From assembly GCF_036227485.1 (NCBI RefSeq), contig NZ_CP109479.1:3844001-3908000 (forward strand): 64,000 nt of DNA. The letters are read 5' to 3'. This DNA comes from Streptomyces sp. NBC_01451 (GTDB taxonomy: Bacteria; Actinomycetota; Actinomycetes; Streptomycetales; Streptomycetaceae). How positions within the stretch are numbered: the stretch's first letter is position 1; each line of letters begins with the position of its first letter. The translations under genes were made by a program, and so were the position numbers. The notes under the pieces are model-generated. The model was not told where the DNA came from and did not search any database. It saw only the letters and a program-made list of their open reading frames with translations. Below, one piece after another: positions 59,531 to 64,000 of the stretch.

Positions 59531-62007
59531 TGACGACGACCACCCTCCGTACCCGCTGGACGGCCTTCACCGGCAGCTTCGTCGCCCTCTCCCTCGGTGT
59601 CGCCCTGATCGCCGTCATGGGCCTGGCCCTGGCCGCCACCCTGGACGCCCCCGCCCGCGGCCCCGAACGGTTCGCCGCCGCACCGCTGGTCGTACGAGGC
59701 GCGGACACCCTCCGCGTACGGACCCCGCACGGCACCGAGACCCGACAACTCGCCCACCCACGCCCCGTACCGAAGGAGGTCGTCGCCCAACTGCGCACCC
59801 TGGGCAGGGTCGTCGAGGACAGAACATTCGCCGTACGGGCCAACACGAGCACCGCCCCCGACGATCTGCTGGCCCACCCCTGGTCGACCGCCGCCTTCGC
59901 CCCGTACACGATCACCGAAGGCCGGCCCCCGCGAACCGCCGGGGAGGCGGTCGTGACCGGCGACTGGGCGAAACCCGGCGACCGGGTGCCCACCGCCCAC
60001 GGCACGGTACGCGTCGTCGGCACGGTCAGCCCTCCCGGCGCCGGGCCGGGCTTCGAGAACGCCATGTTCCTCACGGACGCCCGGGCCGCCGAACTCGCCC
60101 CGTACAGCGTCCAGTTGGTGGTGGACTCCGATGACGTGGCAGCCGTACGGGAGGCAGTGCGCGGGGCCGACGGTGTCACGGTCCTGACCGGCGGCGCCCG
60201 ACGCCTCGCGGACGCGGACCCCGGCCGGGACAGGGAAGCGCTCACCGCTCTGAACGCCCTGTTCGGCACGGCGGGCGGAGTCACCGGTTTCGTGTCGGTG
60301 TTCGTCGTGGCGTCGACGTTCGCGTTCACCGTCGCCCAGCGGCAACGGGAGTTCGGTCTGCTGCGCACCGCCGGAGCGACCCCGGGCCAACTCCGTCGCA
60401 TGGTCCTCGCGGAGGCCCTGGCCGTCGGTGTCCTCGCCTCGGCCGCCGGCTGCGCACTCGGCGCGTACGGCGCGCCGCGTCTCGTCGAGTGGACGGTCGA
60501 GGGCGGTGTCGCACCGCGCTGGTTCGCGCTCGGCGAGCAGGTGTGGCCGTACCATCTGGCTTTCTGGACAGGCCTGTTGGTGGCTCTGTGCGGTGTGGTG
60601 AGCGCGTCCTGGCGCGCGGGCCGCACCGCCCCGACGGAGGCGCTGCGCGAGGCCGCACCGCACACCCGCCCCCTGCCCCGCACCCGCCTCCTGATCGGCG
60701 CGGCCCTCCTGCTCACAGCCGTACTGACCCTCGCCGTCTCCCTGTTGACGGACCCGGGCGACCTGCTGCACCGCAAGACGTACACCAGCCGCCCCCTGCT
60801 CCTGATCACCGCGACCGCGCTCCTCGCACCGGTCCTCGTACGCCCCCTGGTCCGCCTCCTCACCCGGCCGCTGGACCGGCTCCCGGGCGCCACAGTGCTG
60901 CTGGCCCGTGAGAACACCACCGCGAACGTCCGCCGCACCGCCGCGATCGCGGCCCCCGTCCTGGTCACCGTGGCCCTCACGGGCTCCCTCCTCGGCGCCA
61001 CCGCGACCCTCGACGGGGCGCGGGCGACCGAGCTGCGCCGCGCGACGGCAGCCGGCCTCGTCGTCACCGCGCCCCCGGGCGCGGCCTTCGACCCACGACT
61101 GGCGGCACGTCTGCGCGCCCTGCCCGGAGTGGCCGCGGTCTCCGCGACCGCGCCGACCGCCGTGTACGTCCTGGAGGAGGGCGTGGCCCTCATCAGGTCC
61201 AAGGCCCGCGCGGCCGATCCGGTACTCCTCTCCGCGACGGCCGGCCTGCCGGTGACATCGGGCCGGGTGACCGACCTCGACGACGACTCGATCATCGTCA
61301 ACGAGGAGTGGGAACGGCACACGGTGGGCGAGAAGGTGACGGTGTGGCTGGGCGACGGCACCGAGCGGTCACTACGGATCGCCGCGACTCTGGCCACCGG
61401 CACGGGCGACAACGGTGCGTATGTCACCCCGGTCAACGCACGGGGATCCCGGCCCGACCGGCTGGACGTGACCCTGGCGGCCGGCGCGGACGCTCCGGCG
61501 ACGACAGCGAGCCTGCGCAGGGCCGTCAGCGGAACCGGCGGACAACTGCTCACCCGGCCCCAATGGCTGAGAGCCGGTTCCCCGCCCTCCGCCGCCAACC
61601 CCGCGACCCGGGTCGGCCTCCTCCTCGTGCTCGGCATCGCCCTCGTCTACACGGGCATCTCCCTCGCCAACACCATGACCATGGCAACCTCCGACCGGGC
61701 CCGCGAGCTGGCCGCGCTGCGCCTGGCCGGCGCCACCCGCCGGCAGGTACTGGGAGTGGTCGGCGCGGAAGCCCTTCTGGTGGTGACGGTAGGCGCGCTC
61801 CTCGGCCTGCTGGTAGCCGGGGTGAACCTGCTGGGCATGTGGAGCGCGCTCCGCGTCCTGTCCGTACGGGCCACCCTCGAACTCCCCTGGTCGGCACTCG
61901 CCACGACGACAACGGCCTGCGCGGCACTTGCGGTGGCCTCGGCCCTGCTACCGGCGGCGCTGTCACTGCGGCGAAGGCCGTCGGACCTCGCGGGAAGCCG
62001 CCCTTGA
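59527..62007 (+). CDS. FtsX-like ABC transporter permease
   Basis: An 826-aa permease with one N-terminal helix (FTGSFVALSLGVALIAVMGLAL), a large external domain, and two FtsX/MacB-type blocks of helices. The first block has FGLLRTAGATPGQLRRMVLAEALAVG and the second LAALRLAGATRRQVLGVVGAEALLV, which are the coupling regions. Together with the ATPase it forms a mechanotransmission exporter that may remove antimicrobial compounds from the membrane. The two-component system on the opposite strand is the likely controller. Confidence 0.88.
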   Translation: MMTTTTLRTRWTAFTGSFVALSLGVALIAVMGLALAATLDAPARGPERFAAAPLVVRGADTLRVRTPHGTETRQLAHPRPVPKEVVAQLRTLGRVVEDRTFAVRANTSTAPDDLLAHPWSTAAFAPYTITEGRPPRTAGEAVVTGDWAKPGDRVPTAHGTVRVVGTVSPPGAGPGFENAMFLTDARAAELAPYSVQLVVDSDDVAAVREAVRGADGVTVLTGGARRLADADPGRDREALTALNALFGTAGGVTGFVSVFVVASTFAFTVAQRQREFGLLRTAGATPGQLRRMVLAEALAVGVLASAAGCALGAYGAPRLVEWTVEGGVAPRWFALGEQVWPYHLAFWTGLLVALCGVVSASWRAGRTAPTEALREAAPHTRPLPRTRLLIGAALLLTAVLTLAVSLLTDPGDLLHRKTYTSRPLLLITATALLAPVLVRPLVRLLTRPLDRLPGATVLLARENTTANVRRTAAIAAPVLVTVALTGSLLGATATLDGARATELRRATAAGLVVTAPPGAAFDPRLAARLRALPGVAAVSATAPTAVYVLEEGVALIRSKARAADPVLLSATAGLPVTSGRVTDLDDDSIIVNEEWERHTVGEKVTVWLGDGTERSLRIAATLATGTGDNGAYVTPVNARGSRPDRLDVTLAAGADAPATTASLRRAVSGTGGQLLTRPQWLRAGSPPSAANPATRVGLLLVLGIALVYTGISLANTMTMATSDRARELAALRLAGATRRQVLGVVGAEALLVVTVGALLGLLVAGVNLLGMWSALRVLSVRATLELPWSALATTTTACAALAVASALLPAALSLRRRPSDLAGSRP

Positions 62008-62020
62008 CGGCCTCGGTGTC

Positions 62021-62196
62021 CTACGACCGAGGTTCCTCCGGCCCGGCCACACGGGGAAGCCGGACGGTGAACGCCGCTCCGCTGCCGGGGGTGCTGCGGA
62101 CGCTGACGGTTCCGCCGCAACCACTCTCGCCCGGGGCGGTGTCCGACCGGCACCCCGGGCGAGTTCGTCCCACCAACTCCCTCGCCACACGGGCCA
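62021..62196 (-). pseudogene. C-terminal remnant of a sensor histidine kinase
   Basis: A minus-strand frame reads VARVARELV, then a degraded G-box region, then GGTVSVRSTPGSGAAFTVRLP and a stop at 62021-62023. This is the last part of a HATPase_c domain. No start or dimerisation domain remains; a stop lies just upstream near 62197. The short piece is a relic between the exporter and the small membrane gene. Confidence 0.7.
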
Positions 62197-62200
62197 CCGT

Positions 62201-62530
62201 CTAATCGCCGTCACCGTCACCGTCGCCGTCGCCGTCGCCAACGGGAGCGGGAGCGGGAGCGGGGGCCATGGCGAACCCTCCACCCCGGACCTGAAGCACC
62301 CCACCCAGCACGACGAGTCCCAGAGCCACCGTGGAAAGAACCATCGCCGCGCCGTCGGAGAAGCCGAGAAGTCGGGGTCCTCCGTCCAAGACGAAGCCGA
62401 TGCCCACCGCCATCCAACCCCAACCAGCTCTCGGCGACCGCGCGTACGCCGCAGTTCCCCGGCCGGCCCAGGTCAACACGCCCAGCACTATGAGAAAGCA
62501 GCCGGACCCCAGCATGATCCACGCGGACAT
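62201..62530 (-). CDS. small membrane protein with GlyAsp-repeat tail
   Basis: A 109-aa protein. Three hydrophobic helices are seen: MLGSGCFLIVLGVLTW, GWGWMAVGIGFVLDG and MVLSTVALGLVVLGGVLQV. The tail ends PAPAPAPVG then six Gly-Asp pairs, encoded by a hexanucleotide repeat. ATG 62530 has a GGAGGGG site. Its family is unknown to me. Confidence 0.7.
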   Translation of the reverse strand: MSAWIMLGSGCFLIVLGVLTWAGRGTAAYARSPRAGWGWMAVGIGFVLDGGPRLLGFSDGAAMVLSTVALGLVVLGGVLQVRGGGFAMAPAPAPAPVGDGDGDGDGDGD

Positions 62531-62718
62531 GGCACCCCTCCGCGGGCAGGCTACTTCACGGGCGGAACGCCTTTGAGCAGTGGCCTGGCGAGACGTTGAC
62601 CTGCGGACCTTCCGCCCTCTGTCCGCGGTTCCATGCGAGCCACCGCTGTGTCCCGTCGGATCGGGCACGCAACGGGCACGACCGAAAACAGTCGCTGCAC
62701 TTCGCTGCTGTACGGCAC

Positions 62719-62756
62719 CAAAAAGCCCCAGCCGGATCTCTCCGACTGGGGCTTTG
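62719..62756 (-). terminator. intrinsic terminator of tRNA-Ala
   Basis: On the minus strand AAAGCCCCAGTCGGA pairs with TCCGGCTGGGGCTTT and is followed by a T-run (62719-62724 region). It begins 9 nt past the tRNA 3' end and is one of the few hairpins here with a U-tract. Confidence 0.9.
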
Positions 62757-62764
62757 AGCTGCGG

Positions 62765-62838
62765 TGGACCTGTGGGGATTTGAACCCCAGACCCCCTCGA
62801 TGCGAACGAGGTGCGCTACCAGACTGCGCCACAGGCCC
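62765..62838 (-). tRNA. tRNA-Ala (anticodon CGC)
   Basis: A 74-nt cloverleaf on the minus strand. The acceptor stem GGGCCTG pairs with CAGGTCC and has the G3-U70 wobble that marks alanine tRNAs. The D arm is GCGC/GCGC, and the anticodon arm CCTCG-TTCGCAT-CGAGG places CGC at 34-36, which reads GCG. The T arm TGGGG-TTCAAAT-CCCCA is standard. CCA is not encoded. Confidence 0.95.
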
Positions 62839-62943
62839 TTGCAACGAGTGAAACTCTAGCATCCCGATCCGGGTGCTCGGAAATCCGTTCCGCGCTGGTC
62901 GGTCGAGGCCGCCGCACGGTCTCCCACCTGCCGGTACCGCTCG

Positions 62944-64000
62944 CTACTCGTTGGCCGCGCGAGGCCGTTCGCCGTCCTCGTACTGGTCGAACAGCGGTGT
63001 ACGGCCCCGTTCCCGGGCTCGCCTGGCGGAGGCTGCGCGGCGCGCGTCGGTGCGGCCGTCCGAGCCCTCCTCGTCCTGCTCCGGGTCGGACTCGGGCCCC
63101 TCCGACAGCTCCGCCTCCGTCGCGTCCTCCGTCGTCGCCTGCTCGTCCGCCGACGACTCCGACTCCCGGCCCACCGTGCTGGACCGCGCCGAGCTCCAGG
63201 CGTCCGGTGCGCCGAGGTCCACGTCGGACGTGGCACGGGGGGCGACCGGGGCGGTCACGTACGTCGGCAGCGGTACCGGGACCGGATCCCAGCTGTCGCC
63301 GTGGCCGGGGCGGCGCTGGCGTTCGCGCTGCTGGTCGACCCACTCCGCGTGGTCGGTCTGCTCGACGAGCGCGCGCCTGTCGGCGGCGAGCGCGGACAGG
63401 CCGGGGTCGGTCTCCGGTTCCGGGTGCTCGTCCTGCTCCTCGGCCCCGGGTTCGCCGGACGGCCGCCGCCGGGGCTGGCGCTCACGCAGTCGCTGCGCGG
63501 CGAGCTCGGCCTGGCGCCGATCCATCTGGTAGGTGAAACGGCGCCGTTCCTGCGTACGCAGGTAGGCGATGTATCCGCTCAGCATGGCCGCCGGGACGGC
63601 GGGGGCCCAGAGGAAGGCGAGTCCGCCGACCGCCGCGACGATCGTGCCGAGCGTGAAGGCGAAGAACAACATCGCCGTCGTACGCCGTCGGCGCGCGAGC
63701 ACCTTCGAGCGCCGGGCGCGCGCGGCGGCTTCCGCCGATGCGCTCGCGCTCCGACGAGCCGCCGGTACGCGCTCACGCTTCCGTTCCCCGGCCGGCGCCG
63801 AAACCGGGGCCGAAGCGGACACCTGTGCGTGCTGCTCCCGCTTCGGCGCCCTCGGCTGTTCGTGCGCCTGGGCCGGTGCATGCTCCTGGTGCGCCTGTTC
63901 CTGTGCCTGTACCTGGACCTTTGCCTTGGGGCGGGTCGGGGGCAGGGCGAAGGCCCGGACGTCCACCGAGTCGGTGACACCCTCCGGGTCTCCGGCGCCG
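62944..64000 (-). CDS. sepX: divisome protein SepX/GlpR, N-terminus cut by window edge
   Basis: The visible 351 residues are the C-terminal part of an actinobacterial division membrane protein. They contain VDVRAFALPPTRPK, a Gln/Ala/His-rich linker, a basic segment, a pair of helices (TAMLFFAFTLGTIVAAVGGLAFLW and VPAAMLSGYIAYL) and a long disordered acidic tail ending LFDQYEDGERPRAANE. The N-terminal first helix lies beyond base 64000. SepX is needed for normal hyphal crosswalls and sporulation septa in Streptomyces; the related GlpR sits next to a gephyrin-like gene in Corynebacteriales. Nearby tRNA-Ala is a conserved neighbour as I recall. Confidence 0.8.
   Translation of the reverse strand, partial: GAGDPEGVTDSVDVRAFALPPTRPKAKVQVQAQEQAHQEHAPAQAHEQPRAPKREQHAQVSASAPVSAPAGERKRERVPAARRSASASAEAAARARRSKVLARRRRTTAMLFFAFTLGTIVAAVGGLAFLWAPAVPAAMLSGYIAYLRTQERRRFTYQMDRRQAELAAQRLRERQPRRRPSGEPGAEEQDEHPEPETDPGLSALAADRRALVEQTDHAEWVDQQRERQRRPGHGDSWDPVPVPLPTYVTAPVAPRATSDVDLGAPDAWSSARSSTVGRESESSADEQATTEDATEAELSEGPESDPEQDEEGSDGRTDARRAASARRARERGRTPLFDQYEDGERPRAANE

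Noticed and set aside
62201..62236. A CRISPR or iteron array from the 6-bp repeat
   Set aside because: The unit is too short, there are no spacers and it is in frame with a membrane protein gene.

Overview
The window is chromosomal DNA of a Streptomyces. Evidence for this includes very high G+C with G/C-ending codons, frequent GTG starts, 4-nt GTGA/ATGA gene overlaps and purine-rich Shine-Dalgarno sites. It also includes genus-typical genes: the sporulation protein SsgE, the divisome protein SepX, a DUF348/G5 resuscitation-promoting factor, galTEK, tam/tamR and Tricorn. As I recall it, the gene order (tam-tamR, galTEK, ksgA-ispE, rpf, pmt, two PBPs, ssgE, nickel transporter) follows the conserved core around SCO3130-SCO3180 of S. 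coelicolor, with local insertions. About 57 protein genes, one tRNA and several gene remnants are supported.

Layout, left to right. 1-2148: truncated tam with divergent tamR, then an orphan LuxR-type response regulator. 2.4-4.6 kb: a GNAT, a sulfotransferase and a LysR remnant beside a 13-bp repeat array. 4.6-8.0 kb: galTEK on the minus strand. 8.1-8.8 kb: a second orphan regulator that has lost its phospho-acceptor. 9.1-12.6 kb: two tandem membrane-anchored beta-propeller paralogues. 12.9-18.4 kb: an ABC-F ATPase, a small hypothetical, a secreted subtilisin-like protease and a Tat-exported peptidoglycan amidase. 18.6-25.8 kb: ispE, ksgA and an Lrp regulator chained by GTGA overlaps, two small plus-strand enzymes, an Rpf, tatD and a zinc-ribbon protein. 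26.0-34.4 kb: rsmI, a lone tnpB element inserted next to the pmt promoter, pmt, two tandem class B penicillin-binding proteins and ssgE. 34.5-38.3 kb: an ECF nickel transporter (nikMN-nikQ-nikO) behind a sequence matching a Nur box, then ohrR-ohr. 38.3-46.8 kb: hydrolases, acetyltransferases, RidA, an EamA exporter, a YbaK protein and a TetR-MMPL efflux unit with two matching palindromes. 47.0-50.5 kb: Tricorn protease and a small hydrophilic protein. 50.8-55.1 kb: an FMO/alpha-beta-hydrolase/SDR operon opposite a MerR regulator. 55.2-64.0 kb: exonuclease III, a GNAT, a sensor kinase-regulator pair facing an ABC efflux system, a sensor-kinase remnant, a small membrane protein, tRNA-Ala(CGC) and truncated sepX.

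Together the core genes cover cell-wall growth and sporulation (pmt, PBPs, ssgE, amidase, Rpf, sepX), rRNA modification (ksgA, rsmI), isoprenoid precursor synthesis (ispE), galactose use, nickel uptake and peroxide or aconitate stress. Most accessory pieces are short insertions or remnants between these blocks. The least explained parts are the FMO-hydrolase-SDR operon, the twin propeller proteins, the receiver-dead LuxR regulator, the tnpB with a damaged zinc ribbon, and the Lrp gene translationally linked to ksgA-ispE. I found no large biosynthetic cluster, prophage or CRISPR array.
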